Assembly: GCA_001897155.1 (NCBI GenBank)
Contig: MKSF01000007.1
Coordinates: 1 to 64,000, forward strand
Reading direction: 5' to 3'
Source of the DNA: Bacteroidetes bacterium 47-18
GTDB taxonomy: Bacteria; Bacteroidota; Bacteroidia; Chitinophagales; Chitinophagaceae
DNA length: 64,000 nucleotides
Each line of letters begins with the position of its first letter. Positions within the stretch are counted from its first letter, which is position 1. Positions 36,381 through 45,494 of the stretch are shown in pieces. Both the position numbers and the translations under genes were made by a program. Under the pieces are notes generated by a model, which did not search any database, was not told the DNA's origin, and was given only the letters and a program-made list of their open reading frames with translations.

Positions 36381-37469
36381 TTACGACAGGAAAGGCATTT
36401 TTACTACTTTGGCCTTAAGCTGCTTGTCGCGGACAACGACGGCTACCTCTGTGCCTTCCTTTGCAAGCTCTGTAGCAACATATCCCATAGCTATGGCTTT
36501 TCCGAGCGTAGGTGATTGTGTGCCGGAAGTCACCACGCCCACTTCCTTACCCGTCATATCCACGATAGTATAGCCGTGACGGGGAATGCCCCTGTCTATC
36601 ATTTCCAGTCCTACCAGCTTGCGGGTAACACCGGCTTCCTTTTGGGCTTTCAGTTGCTCGCTGTTGGTAAAGTCCTTGGTGAATTTGGTGATCCATCCCA
36701 GTCCTGCTTCCAGTGGGGAAGTGGTATCATCTATATCATTACCATACAGGCAGAAGCCTTTTTCCAGCCTGAGGGTATCACGGGCACCGAGGCCTATGGG
36801 CTTAAGACCTTTAGGGCCGCCTGCTGCCAGGATGCTGTCCCATATTTTAGCGGCGTCATCGCCTTTATCTTCAAAATATATCTCCACGCCGCCGCTTCCG
36901 GTATAGCCGGTTGCGGATATCAGCACATTTTCCACACCTGCGAAGGTACCTTTCTGGAAGGTATAATATTTCATACCGGCCAGGTCCACATCTGTGAGTT
37001 CCTGCAGTATATCGCAGGCTTTCGGTCCCTGGATAGCAAGGAGGGCGGTCTTGTCGGAAATGTTTTCCATGTCCACACCCTTGGTATTGAACCCGGAGAT
37101 CCAGTTCCAGTCTTTTTCTATATTGGAGGCATTCACTACCAGCAGGTACAGGTTATCAGGCTCCATACAGTAAACGATGAGATCGTCCACAATACCGCCG
37201 GTCTCGTTGGGAAGGCAGGAATACTGCGCTTTTCCGGCAGTCAGCTTAGACGCGTCATTGGAGCAGACACGCTGTATCAGATCCAGGGCATCCGGACCTT
37301 TTAACAAAAATTCACCCATGTGACTGACATCAAATATCCCGGCTGTGTTCCTGACCGTTGCGTGTTCATCGTTGATACCCGAATACGAAATGGGCATATT
37401 ATACCCTGCGAATTCCGCCATTTTTGCTCCTAAAGCAATGTGTTTGTCTGTAAATGGAGTGTTTTTCAT
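36381..37469 (-). CDS. gcvT: Glycine cleavage system aminomethyltransferase (T protein)
   Basis: A 362-residue folate-binding enzyme that releases ammonia and passes the methylene carbon from the H-protein lipoyl arm to tetrahydrofolate. Motifs are [60 protein letters not shown] and [15 protein letters not shown], and then [20 protein letters not shown]. The [10 protein letters not shown] and GGIVDD blocks are diagnostic. The P and H proteins are not in the window. A promoter with TTTG, 18 bases and TATTTTG precedes the start. Confidence 0.97.
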   Translation of the reverse strand: MKNTPFTDKHIALGAKMAEFAGYNMPISYSGINDEHATVRNTAGIFDVSHMGEFLLKGPDALDLIQRVCSNDASKLTAGKAQYSCLPNETGGIVDDLIVYCMEPDNLYLLVVNASNIEKDWNWISGFNTKGVDMENISDKTALLAIQGPKACDILQELTDVDLAGMKYYTFQKGTFAGVENVLISATGYTGSGGVEIYFEDKGDDAAKIWDSILAAGGPKGLKPIGLGARDTLRLEKGFCLYGNDIDDTTSPLEAGLGWITKFTKDFTNSEQLKAQKEAGVTRKLVGLEMIDRGIPRHGYTIVDMTGKEVGVVTSGTQSPTLGKAIAMGYVATELAKEGTEVAVVVRDKQLKAKVVKMPFLS

Positions 37470-37522
37470 TATTTTAATTTAATTAATTCTTAATGAGGAA
37501 TGTGTGTATATGGCCTGCGCTG

Positions 37523-37551
37523 CAAAATAAGTTATATTTACAGCAGCCAAA
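37523..37551 (-). promoter_or_regulatory. Promoter of gcvT
   Basis: On the minus strand TTTG (37551-37548), 18 bases, TATTTTG (37529-37523), about 55 bases before the gcvT ATG. Confidence 0.5.
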
Positions 37552-37601
37552 ATTAATCATTTAAACCTGAATTCTAAATTAAATCGGCGTAATAATATTA
37601 C

Positions 37602-37633
37602 TTGTTTATTTTAAATAGTATATTCTATATTTG
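37602..37633 (+). promoter_or_regulatory. Promoter of the Bat-type operon
   Basis: TTG at 37602-37604, 21 bases, then TATATTTG at 37626-37633. An excellent match to the Bacteroidota consensus. The start site would be near 37640, about 48 bases before the ATG at 37688. Confidence 0.65.
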
Positions 37634-37687
37634 TACACCGCAGGTGCCTTGCAGGTACCGGCAGAAGCATACGTTATATCACAGGAA

Positions 37688-38692
37688 ATGAGATTTGAAT
37701 ACCCGGAATTTTTATGGTTGCTGCTTTTTGTCCCGCTGGCAGCGCTGGTGTACTGGCGTTACGGGCAATGGCGGAAAGAAAGCCTTGCCAAGCTCGGGAA
37801 CCTGCATACCTTAACGCCGCTGATCAATGGATTCATTAAAGGGCGACAGACCACTAAATTTATATTGTTCCTGGGCGCGGTGGTGCTGGGCGTCCTGGCC
37901 CTGGCCAACCCGCAGAAGGCGGACGACCAGGTCACGATACACCGCAGCGGCATTGATGTGTTTTATGTGCTGGATGTCAGCAGGAGCATGCTGGCTACGG
38001 ATATTGCGCCCGACAGGCTGGAACGGGCCAGGCAGACCATTAAGCGCTCCCTGGATAAGATGAGGGATAACCGCGTGGGGCTGGTGGTATTTGCCGGAAA
38101 CGCATACCTGCAGGTACCGCTTACCGTTGATTATAACGCGGTGAAGATGTACCTGGATAATGCCACGCCCGACATCGTGCCCCGGCAGGGTACCGTGCTG
38201 GGCGATGCCATAAAGCTGGCCAATAACAGCTTCAGCAGGCAGGAAAGCAAATACAAGGCCATCGTCCTGATCTCGGACGGGGAGGACCATGATAAAAACG
38301 CAGTGGAAACCGCGGGTAAGATCTATGAAACGGGAACGGTCATCAACACGATAGGTGTGGGCGATCCGAAGGGCGCCGTGCTGATAGACCCGCAGACGGG
38401 ACAGCCTAAAAAGGATGCCCAGGACCAGCCTGTGGTCACCAGGCTCAATGAACGTATATTAAAGGATATCGCAGCGGCCGGAAAAGGATCGTATTTCCTC
38501 CTGAATAATATCAGCCAGGGAGCGGATAATATAACGGCCGCCCTCAATAAAATGGAAAAGGCAGACCTGGGAAGCGAGGCGCTTAAAGCCTACAGGAGCT
38601 ACTTCCAGTGGCTGCTGGGCGCTTCCCTGCTGTGCCTGCTTACCGGCATGCTGCTGCCGGGAGCCTATAAAAATAAAGCATTGGTATCATGA
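37688..38692 (+). CDS. VWA-domain membrane protein (BatA/BatB type)
   Basis: A 334-residue protein with two N-terminal helices (PEFLWLLLFVPLAALVYW and FILFLGAVVLGVLALA), a von Willebrand A domain with the MIDAS motif D96-V-S-R-S (FYVLDVSRSMLATDIAPDRL), and a C-terminal helix. The ATG at 37688 fits the family start (MRFEYPEFLW). Bat proteins are linked to oxidative-stress survival and envelope function in Bacteroides and spirochaetes, but their molecular role is unsettled. The TPR gene overlaps its stop by 4 bases (ATGA), so translation is coupled. It resembles BatA/BatB without clear separation of the two. Confidence 0.92.
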   Translation: MRFEYPEFLWLLLFVPLAALVYWRYGQWRKESLAKLGNLHTLTPLINGFIKGRQTTKFILFLGAVVLGVLALANPQKADDQVTIHRSGIDVFYVLDVSRSMLATDIAPDRLERARQTIKRSLDKMRDNRVGLVVFAGNAYLQVPLTVDYNAVKMYLDNATPDIVPRQGTVLGDAIKLANNSFSRQESKYKAIVLISDGEDHDKNAVETAGKIYETGTVINTIGVGDPKGAVLIDPQTGQPKKDAQDQPVVTRLNERILKDIAAAGKGSYFLLNNISQGADNITAALNKMEKADLGSEALKAYRSYFQWLLGASLLCLLTGMLLPGAYKNKALVS

Positions 38693-39468
38693 AGCATCGG
38701 TTCGGATATATAATGGCTGGCCTGCTGACCCTGGCAGGTATCACGGGTTACGGCCAGGAATTCCGGGGCGGCAGCGCCGCGCGGAAAGAAGTGGCCGCAG
38801 GCAATGAATCCTATAAGAAGCAGGATTATAATGCCGCCCGGCAGCATTACTCCAGCGCGCTGCTCCGGGAAAAGGAGAACGCGGCGGCCCGGTATAATAT
38901 GGGCAATACGCTGTATCAAATGAAGGATAATGAAACGGCGCGCGGGGCATACGAGCAAAGCATTGCCCATACCACGGACAAAAAGGTAAAGGCGAAAGCC
39001 TATCATAATATCGGCAATACCTATGCCAATGAAAACAAATGGCAGGAGGCCGCGGATGCCTATAAAAACGCCCTGAAAAACGACCCGGGCAATGCCGGGA
39101 CCAGGTATAACCTGGCCTATGCGAACCAGAAGCTGAAGCAGCAGGAAGAGCAGCAAAAGAAGGAACAGCCGCGGGATAAGAAAGAGCAGGAGCAGCAAAA
39201 GCAGCAGCAACAACAGAAAGAGCAGCCGCAATCCAAAGATCAGCAGCAGGGGGAAAAGGAAAATAATAATAAGCAGGAGCAGGAAAAGCAGCAGGACAGG
39301 GAAGAGCGCCAGCCGCAGCCCCGGAAGCCGCAGCCATCCAGGCTTTCGGAGCAGCAGGCCCAGAATATACTGAACGCGCTGAGGCAGGAAGAGAAAAGGA
39401 TACAGGAGGATAAGCAGAAAAAAGGCAGGCAGGGAACGCGTGTCCGTTCTGAAGAAAAAGACTGGTAA
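38689..39468 (+). CDS. TPR protein with Gln-rich tail (BatC type)
   Basis: A 259-residue exported protein. It has a signal peptide (MKHRFGYIMAGLLTLAGITG, then YGQ). About three TPR repeats follow (residues ~33-150), including YKKQDYNAARQHYSSALLRE, AYHNIGNTYANENKWQEAAD and AYKNALKNDPGNAGTRYNLA. The region 145-215 is very rich in Gln, Glu and Lys. The C-terminal piece LSEQQAQNILNALRQEEKRI-Q is the conserved end of BatC-like proteins. It probably scaffolds interactions with the VWA protein in the periplasm. It overlaps the upstream gene by 4 bases. Confidence 0.9.
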   Translation: MKHRFGYIMAGLLTLAGITGYGQEFRGGSAARKEVAAGNESYKKQDYNAARQHYSSALLREKENAAARYNMGNTLYQMKDNETARGAYEQSIAHTTDKKVKAKAYHNIGNTYANENKWQEAADAYKNALKNDPGNAGTRYNLAYANQKLKQQEEQQKKEQPRDKKEQEQQKQQQQQKEQPQSKDQQQGEKENNNKQEQEKQQDREERQPQPRKPQPSRLSEQQAQNILNALRQEEKRIQEDKQKKGRQGTRVRSEEKDW

Positions 39469-39585
39469 AAGACGCTGCCGGGGATTTTTAGCCGCCGTAT
39501 TTTTTTGAGGTCTTGATGAAAAGCAATAGATTTACGATCTGAAAATTTTCAACAGATAAATTACAGCACAGGCTGTTTCGTAGTT

Positions 39586-40548
39586 ATGATAACATACTCC
39601 AATGATGTAGAAGCGGTAAAAGCGCTGCATGAGAAATATACCAGGATCAAGGACAGCATAGGCAGGATAATAGTAGGGCAGCATGACGTAGTGGATAAGC
39701 TGATCATCTCCATACTCTGTGACGGGCATAGCCTGCTGGTGGGGGTTCCCGGGTTGGCCAAGACCCTGCTTGTGAATACGCTCGCCCAGGCGCTGGACCT
39801 GGGCTTCAAAAGAATACAGTTTACCCCGGACCTTATGCCCAGCGATATAACGGGCACGGAGATACTGGATGAGAACAGGCAGTTCAAGTTCATAAAAGGA
39901 CCGGTTTTTTCCAATATCATCCTGGCGGATGAGATCAACCGGACGCCTCCCAAAACGCAGGCGGCCATGCTGGAGGCCATGCAGGAAAAGCACGTGACCG
40001 TGGCCAATGCCACCTATACGCTGCAAAAGCCCTTCTTTGTGCTGGCTACCCAGAATCCTATCGAGCAGGAAGGTACCTATCCCTTGCCGGAAGCGCAGCT
40101 GGACCGTTTTATGTTCATGATAGAAGTGGACTATCCCACTGAAGCCGAAGAGATAGAGATCGTCAGGCAGACCACTGCCAAATCAGACCGTACGGTACCC
40201 AAGGTGATGTCAGGAGAAGAGATCATCTATTTCCAGGACCTGGTCAGGAGGGTGCCTGTAGCTGATAATGTGATAGCATACGCCGTAAAGGTGGTGCAGC
40301 AGACCCGTCCGTCCCTGCCGCAGAATGAATATGCCCGTAAATACATTGCCTGGGGGGCAGGTCCAAGGGCCTCACAGAACCTGATCCTTGCGGCCAAATG
40401 CCACGCGGTGCTTCACGGTAAATACTCCCCGGATACAGAAGATGTAAAAGCCATTATGCCGGATGTGCTGCGTCACCGTATAATGCGCAATTATAAAGCA
40501 GAGGCGGAAGGCATTTCCGTAGCGGATATTATCCGGAAGCTGGCGTAG
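39586..40548 (+). CDS. MoxR-family AAA+ ATPase
   Basis: A 320-residue cytoplasmic AAA+ chaperone-like ATPase. Walker A is GVPGLAKT (53-60), Walker B IILADEINR (111-119), then PPKTQAAMLEAMQEKHVTV (sensor region), LATQNPIEQEGTYPLPEAQL and a small lid domain. MoxR proteins help assemble or activate VWA-containing partners. Here it lies 117 bases after the TPR gene on the same strand. The usual order has MoxR first, followed by a DUF58 protein and then Bat genes. Here MoxR is last and no DUF58 gene is present. The start (MITYSNDVEAVKALHEKYTR) is the first Met of the frame. Confidence 0.94.
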   Translation: MITYSNDVEAVKALHEKYTRIKDSIGRIIVGQHDVVDKLIISILCDGHSLLVGVPGLAKTLLVNTLAQALDLGFKRIQFTPDLMPSDITGTEILDENRQFKFIKGPVFSNIILADEINRTPPKTQAAMLEAMQEKHVTVANATYTLQKPFFVLATQNPIEQEGTYPLPEAQLDRFMFMIEVDYPTEAEEIEIVRQTTAKSDRTVPKVMSGEEIIYFQDLVRRVPVADNVIAYAVKVVQQTRPSLPQNEYARKYIAWGAGPRASQNLILAAKCHAVLHGKYSPDTEDVKAIMPDVLRHRIMRNYKAEAEGISVADIIRKLA

Positions 40549-40634
40549 AAAGATAGATAAGTAGCTGTTATTGCTTTGCTGTTAAACCTTTTGTCAAAAT
40601 GTCTATCCAATAACCAGTATAAAGACCACTGATT

Positions 40635-41078
40635 ATGAGATACATTTTGACGTTGATAGCGTTCCTGTGCATACTGCAGGCGGACGCACAGGAAATTAAA
40701 GTAAAGCGCAGCCAGGTTATAATAGATGGGGTACCGGTGCTGAAATATAAGAAGAACAGGGGACTGGATGTTTCTTTCTATAGCCAGAGGACCAACGAGG
40801 AACTGATCTACCTTACAACCAAGCCTTTCCTGCATCAGCCGGCTGCGGCGGATGAATATATCGTGGTGAATTTCCTGGGCGAGGGGATCAAAACGGAGAC
40901 TACCTATACCGATCGGATCAATGCCCTGACCACGCACCGCATTATAGAACGTTTTGTAATGTGGCTATGGGATAACGGCGTTATTAATTCCGATGGTACG
41001 CTGCATCCCGGGAATGTCCGTAAATTCCACGCTAAATACGATGATAATATCAGCAGCAGGATGCTTTTATTACCGTAA
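40635..41078 (+). CDS. Putative secreted protein, 147 aa, unknown function
   Basis: It has a signal peptide (MRYILTLIAFLCILQADAQ) and a mature domain of about 128 residues without a recognised family. The mature part starts EIKVKRSQVIIDGVPVLKYK, strand-rich, then a WLWDNGVINSDGTLHPGNVR segment near the C-terminus. It follows moxR by 86 bases on the same strand and may share its transcript. Location is periplasm or surface. No catalytic motif is evident. Confidence 0.6.
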   Translation: MRYILTLIAFLCILQADAQEIKVKRSQVIIDGVPVLKYKKNRGLDVSFYSQRTNEELIYLTTKPFLHQPAAADEYIVVNFLGEGIKTETTYTDRINALTTHRIIERFVMWLWDNGVINSDGTLHPGNVRKFHAKYDDNISSRMLLLP

Positions 41079-41112
41079 TTTTGCGGCTGTATGGTCAGTG
41101 CCCTTCCTGTAA

Positions 41113-41556
41113 TTATTCCGATAGGCTGTCCTTGATCTTCAGGATAAAATCATCTATGCTGAAATAATTGTCAAAGCTGACGGAATGCTGTCTTTGCTGC
41201 AGCTCTTCCAGGAAATCCAGCAGCAGCTCCAGCGGTTCAAACTCTCTCCCTGTAGCCACATCATTCCAGATGGCGGCTACCATAATATCCTTGTTGTACA
41301 GTCCCGTAAGCCACCTTTCCAGGAAGGAGGACAACTCTATCTTGGCCACTTCAAAATCAGCCCATTCCCCGGTCAGGAATAAAAAGGCAGCGTCCCTGTC
41401 CGAGAAGAACGGGGTGGCGGTAAGGCCTTCATAGAGCTGGGAATCGAAAAGGGCCATCTCATCATGTTTGACCAGCGTCCATACCTTGCCGTGCTCGATG
41501 GCCTTTAATACGAAATTTTTATATAGCTGTTCCAGTTGTCCCGGGTCCTGTATCAT
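41113..41556 (-). CDS. DUF2750-like protein, 147 aa
   Basis: A small soluble protein without signal. The layout KVWTLVKHDEMALFD, then ATPFFSDRDAAFLFLTGEWA and SSFLERWLTGLYNKDIMVAA resembles the DUF2750 family, with its conserved K-V-W-x-L, P-F-(W/F)-S-x-x-x-A and F-L-x-x-W-L. The assignment is by memory of the pattern. Function is unknown for the family. It converges with the preceding secreted-protein gene and has a short 34-base spacer. The C-terminus (YFSIDDFILKIKDSLSE) is acidic and amphipathic. Confidence 0.6.
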   Translation of the reverse strand: MIQDPGQLEQLYKNFVLKAIEHGKVWTLVKHDEMALFDSQLYEGLTATPFFSDRDAAFLFLTGEWADFEVAKIELSSFLERWLTGLYNKDIMVAAIWNDVATGREFEPLELLLDFLEELQQRQHSVSFDNYFSIDDFILKIKDSLSE

Positions 41557-41709
41557 ACGTACGGTTTAAATGGTAAAATTACCGATAAAAATTGAGCTGC
41601 GGAGGGGCAAAACCGGCGGGTAGAATGACGGTATACGGCCGCCTGCAGCATTTATCCGGAATAACATATAATTCATGCTTTTGTTGCTACAAATAAAGCA
41701 TTTATGGAT

Positions 41710-41717
41710 TAACTTTG
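41710..41717 (+). promoter_or_regulatory. -7 box of ccmE
   Basis: TAACTTTG, an exact TAnnTTTG match 29 bases before the GTG start of ccmE. A TTG lies at 41684-41686, 23 bases upstream, slightly outside the usual spacing. Confidence 0.5.
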
Positions 41718-41745
41718 CTAGCACTACATAAAAACAGATTCAGAC

Positions 41746-42153
41746 GTGAAAAAAATCCACATTATCATTCTTGTCATCCTCGCAGTTACTATCGGCATCA
41801 TTGTCGTGTCCTTCGGAAAGAAAATGAGCACCTACGAGACATTTGCAACGGCAAAGGAAAAAATGGGAGCTTCCTACAGGGTTTCCGCCGTCCTGGATAC
41901 CACTACCTATAAGGTAGAGTACAATCCGCTCGAGAATTCCAACAAGCTGGTCTTTTACGCCAAGGACCAGAACGGAGAGATACAGAAGGTCACCTACTGG
42001 GACTCCAAGCCGGAAGGCTTTGAGCGTTCGGAAAAACTGATGATGATAGGCCGGATGACAGAGCAGGGTTTTGTGTGTGAAAAATTACAATTGAAGTGCC
42101 CGTCTAAATACGAAGAAGATCACCAGGCAAGATTTCAAGGTCAAGATGCATAA
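41746..42153 (+). CDS. ccmE: Cytochrome c maturation protein CcmE, CxxxY type
   Basis: A 135-residue periplasmic heme chaperone anchored by one N-terminal helix (HIIILVILAVTIGIIVVSFG). It starts at a GTG (MKKIHII after decoding). The OB-fold body has the YRVSAVLD and KLVFYAKDQNGEIQ strands of the family. The heme-binding end reads LKCPSKYEE with Cys118 and Tyr122, so the usual HxxxY is replaced by CxxxY, as described for CcmE of archaea and some sulfate reducers. It would hand heme to CcmF, the next gene 46 bases downstream. CcmA, B, C and D are not in the window. Family confidence is moderate because the protein is short and divergent. Confidence 0.82.
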   Translation: MKKIHIIILVILAVTIGIIVVSFGKKMSTYETFATAKEKMGASYRVSAVLDTTTYKVEYNPLENSNKLVFYAKDQNGEIQKVTYWDSKPEGFERSEKLMMIGRMTEQGFVCEKLQLKCPSKYEEDHQARFQGQDA

Positions 42154-42199
42154 CCTGCATATTGGCCTTTTCTTCATTATTCAATCTTAAAATACAACT

Positions 42200-44647
42200 T
42201 TGGTTTTGGATCAGGTTTTACTACGCACTGAAAACTTATTTGCAGGTCAGCTGGGACAATTTTTTATAGTGGCATCTTTGATGACGGCCCTGGTTTCGGC
42301 AGTGTCCTACTTCCTGGCTGCAAGGAAAGAAAGCGATGTCACACAGGCGCTGCCCTGGATGAAACTGGGACGAAGCAGCTATGTGCTGCATACGTTTTCC
42401 GTGGTGGTGGTCTTCGCAACCCTCTTTTATATCATCTCCCAGCACCTTTTTGAATATTATTACGCCTGGAGGCATACTTCTCTGGGACTGCAGCCCAAAT
42501 ACCTTTTTGCCGCCTTCTGGGAAGGCGGGGAGGGCAGCTTCCTGCTGTGGCTGTTCTGGCAGGCCATACTCGGCTGCTTTGTGCTGTGGAAGGGAAAAGC
42601 GCTGGAAAGCAGGGCTATGTTCGTCATCGCGCTGGTGCAGGCGGTGCTTACCACCTTTATTCTGGGCGTGTATATCAGCCCGGAGATTAAGATAGGTACC
42701 TCCCCGTTCGTGCTGCTGAAGCATGAAATGGATGCGCCTATCTTCTCCAGCCCGGACTACCTGTCGCAGATCAAGGACGGCAACGGCCTGAATGTACTGC
42801 TCCAGAACTACTGGATGGTGATCCATCCTCCTGTGCTTTTCCTGGGCTTTGCCAGTACGCTGATCCCATTCGCCCTGGTGGTGGCGGCTATCTGGAAAGG
42901 CAATTTCAAAGAGTTCATCAGGCCTACGCTCCGGTGGTCGCTGTTGGCAGCGGGCATCCTGGGTGCCGGTATCATGATGGGTGGAGCCTGGGCATATGAA
43001 TCGCTGAGCTTTGGCGGCTACTGGGCCTGGGACCCCGTGGAGAACGCATCGCTGGTGCCCTGGCTGATCCTGATAGCCGGATTGCATACGCTGGTAATCT
43101 TCAAAAGCACCGGCCGTTCCCTGAAAATAACCTTATTATTCCTGGTGCTGACCTACCTCTTCGTATGGTACAGTACCTTCCTGACCAGGACGGGCGTGCT
43201 GGGTGAGACTTCCGTGCATTCCTTTACAGGTGAGGGCGCCTTCCTCTATTGGCACCTCGTGGTGAGCATTGTAATTTTTGCAGCTATCAGCCTTATCCCG
43301 CTCTTTGCTACCTGGAAGAAAATGCCGGTAGTGGCGGGAGAGGAGGAAGTATCATCCAGGGAATTCTGGATACTGATAGGATCCATCTTCCTGTTCATCG
43401 CCTCCATACAGATCATCTTTACCACATCATTGCCGGTGTGGGCGCCTACCTATAAGAAAATAACAGGTATTGATATTGCCCCGCCTGTGGATGTTGTGAC
43501 CTTTTACAATGATATCCAGGTATGGGCGGCATTTATCATACTCATATTTACCGGCTTTGCGCAGTTCCTTAAATATAAGAAGACGGCCGATAAGAAGACC
43601 CGGATCTTCCTTTTACTCTCCATGATCGCTGTTGTGCTGGCCGCTTTGCTGGTATTCAACCAGAAGATCGAGCATATACAGTTCATGTTCTTTGCTTTTG
43701 CCATCCTCTTCGCGCTGGTGGCCAACGGGTACTATTTTATCACCGCGCAGAAGGGCAATATTAAAAAGGCGGGAGGCTCCGTTACCCACCTGGGCTTTGC
43801 CATTATGCTGTTGGGGGTGCTCATTTCGGGGTATAACAAGCATGTGATCTCCCTGGACAGGACCAATACCTATATAGATTTCAACCTGGATACCTACGAG
43901 GAGAATTTAAAGGAAAGCCGTGAGAACGTCCTGCTGTTCAGGAATACCACGCTGCCTATGGGACCTTTCAGCGTGTCCTACCTGGGCGATTCCACCATCA
44001 ATTCAGCGCCTCCGCTTACGTACTTTAAGGTCAGGTTTGACAGGCGCGACGAAGAGACCGGGGAGATCGCCGAGAGCTTCCTGCTGTATCCTCAGGCCTA
44101 TAAGAAAGAGCTCAGCCCTAACCCCGATGCCAAGCACTACCTGTCTTATGATGTGTTCACTTATATCAAGTCGTTCACCGAACCGCTGGAAAAGACGGCA
44201 GACAGCATATCCTATAAGGATTACAGGATCGCGGTGGGGGATAGCATCTACATCGCCAACGCGGTGGTCGTATTTGAAGGACTGGTCAATACACCTGAAA
44301 ATAACAGGCATTATAAAGCCGGTTCCGGTAACGTAGCCGCCGCCGAAGCCCGCCTGGGAGTTTATGACCTGGACAGGAAGCTGGGCGCCCTGTACCCGGT
44401 ATTGGTCATAGACAGCAGCGCTATCCTTACAGTGCCCGATACGCTTAATGACCTGGGATTGTTTATGCAGATAGACAAGATCCATCCCGAGGACGGCAGC
44501 GTGACCTTTAAAATGCACCAGAAAGGGCAATTGGAAGACTATATCGTGATGAAGGCCATTATCTTCCCGTGGATCAACCTGGTATGGTTAGGGGTCATTG
44601 TGATGATAGCAGGATTCTTCATCAGCTTCTGGGCAAGAAAAAAATAG
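42200..44647 (+). CDS. ccmF: Heme lyase CcmF-type cytochrome c biogenesis protein
   Basis: An 815-residue polytopic membrane protein of the heme-handling superfamily. It has about 14-15 hydrophobic segments. The tryptophan-rich signature (about residues 264-288) reads WAYESLSFGGYWAWDPVENA followed by SLVPW, which binds heme for transfer to apocytochrome c. Other CcmF features are FWEGGEGSFLLWLFW and VIHPPVLFLGF with an invariant His, FLTRTGVLGETSVHSF, and a large periplasmic region before the final helix. The start is a TTG at 42200. It follows ccmE closely, and the two form an operon with a downstream lipoprotein. The homologue CcsA is shorter, so CcmF is preferred. Confidence 0.95.
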   Translation: MVLDQVLLRTENLFAGQLGQFFIVASLMTALVSAVSYFLAARKESDVTQALPWMKLGRSSYVLHTFSVVVVFATLFYIISQHLFEYYYAWRHTSLGLQPKYLFAAFWEGGEGSFLLWLFWQAILGCFVLWKGKALESRAMFVIALVQAVLTTFILGVYISPEIKIGTSPFVLLKHEMDAPIFSSPDYLSQIKDGNGLNVLLQNYWMVIHPPVLFLGFASTLIPFALVVAAIWKGNFKEFIRPTLRWSLLAAGILGAGIMMGGAWAYESLSFGGYWAWDPVENASLVPWLILIAGLHTLVIFKSTGRSLKITLLFLVLTYLFVWYSTFLTRTGVLGETSVHSFTGEGAFLYWHLVVSIVIFAAISLIPLFATWKKMPVVAGEEEVSSREFWILIGSIFLFIASIQIIFTTSLPVWAPTYKKITGIDIAPPVDVVTFYNDIQVWAAFIILIFTGFAQFLKYKKTADKKTRIFLLLSMIAVVLAALLVFNQKIEHIQFMFFAFAILFALVANGYYFITAQKGNIKKAGGSVTHLGFAIMLLGVLISGYNKHVISLDRTNTYIDFNLDTYEENLKESRENVLLFRNTTLPMGPFSVSYLGDSTINSAPPLTYFKVRFDRRDEETGEIAESFLLYPQAYKKELSPNPDAKHYLSYDVFTYIKSFTEPLEKTADSISYKDYRIAVGDSIYIANAVVVFEGLVNTPENNRHYKAGSGNVAAAEARLGVYDLDRKLGALYPVLVIDSSAILTVPDTLNDLGLFMQIDKIHPEDGSVTFKMHQKGQLEDYIVMKAIIFPWINLVWLGVIVMIAGFFISFWARKK

Positions 44648-44676
44648 ATTTCAAAACCTTTTATCAGACAAAGTAT

Positions 44677-45252
44677 ATGAAAATGAACCGGGTTGTATCC
44701 GTTTTAATGCTGCTCTCAGGCGCTGCAGTTTTAAGTGCCTGTAAAGGTGAAGCAACTTCTGATAACAGCGGGCAGCAAGCTGCTGCTCCTGAAGCGCCGG
44801 TGGTGTTCCGTACCGGTCAGCTAATAGGCACCTGGGAGATGACCTCCCTGTATCACTCCATGATGGAGAAAGAATTTGAAGGCAGGCTGAAATACCTTGA
44901 TACCATGACCGTTCTGGAATTGGGGCAGATAGCGATGTGGAATACGGACGATGTGGAAACCGTCAGGGAGAATGAGCGTAAAATGATCAGGGAAGACCGG
45001 GAGAACTATAAAAAGCCTTTCCTGGGCTCCACTTATACCTTTCTGAACGATTCCGTCCTGGTCAGGAAGATTGTGAATACGACAGATACCAATATCTACA
45101 GCGTAGAGGAGGGTAAGATCCGGCTGCGTCCGGTTTCGGGGCCGGGTAAGGAACATACGCTCTATGTACGGGAGTTCGGTGAGCACCGGATGAAAATAAA
45201 GGAAGACTTTCCCGGGGGGAATGAGATACTTACGGAATTTAAAAAGCAATGA
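44677..45252 (+). CDS. Putative lipoprotein, 191 aa, downstream of ccmF
   Basis: The ATG at 44677 gives a lipoprotein signal (MKMNRVVSVLMLLSGAAVLS, then AC, lipid-site Cys22), then a Gln/Ala/Pro linker and a globular part. The frame extends upstream into the end of ccmF, but the signal decides the start. The globular part recalls lipocalin-like proteins in Bacteroidota: LIGTWEMTSLYHSM near the start, then STYTFLNDSVLVRKIVN. That comparison is a guess from the GTW motif. It lies 29 bases after ccmF and probably shares its transcript. A strong terminator follows at 45311. Function is unknown. Confidence 0.7.
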   Translation: MKMNRVVSVLMLLSGAAVLSACKGEATSDNSGQQAAAPEAPVVFRTGQLIGTWEMTSLYHSMMEKEFEGRLKYLDTMTVLELGQIAMWNTDDVETVRENERKMIREDRENYKKPFLGSTYTFLNDSVLVRKIVNTTDTNIYSVEEGKIRLRPVSGPGKEHTLYVREFGEHRMKIKEDFPGGNEILTEFKKQ

Positions 45253-45310
45253 TCCGGCTGACGGCCCGGCGGGTAGCCCCGGCCGCATAGCAAGGGTTAG
45301 AATATAAAAA

Positions 45311-45346
45311 GAACCGGCTTTACGCTTAACGTAAAGCCGGTTCTTT
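45311..45346 (+). terminator. Terminator of the ccmEF unit
   Basis: GAACCGGCTTTACG pairs with CGTAAAGCCGGTTC over a 5-base loop, followed by TTTATT. Confidence 0.85.
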
Positions 45347-45444
45347 ATTATACTAATGTGACTGCCCGCTCTTATAGAGCACACAAACCTGTGGTGCGGT
45401 CATTACGAACGGATAGGAGAAGATATCCTGAATCCGGAGCATAA

Positions 45445-45479
45445 AAAAATACGGTCCATATTATATGGACCGTATTTTT
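45445..45479 (-). terminator. Terminator of rpsO
   Basis: AAAAATACGGTCCATA pairs with the complementary sequence around a short loop, with poly-T on the minus strand. It lies 16 bases after the rpsO stop. Confidence 0.85.
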
Positions 45480-45494
45480 CCAGGGTAAGGAAAA

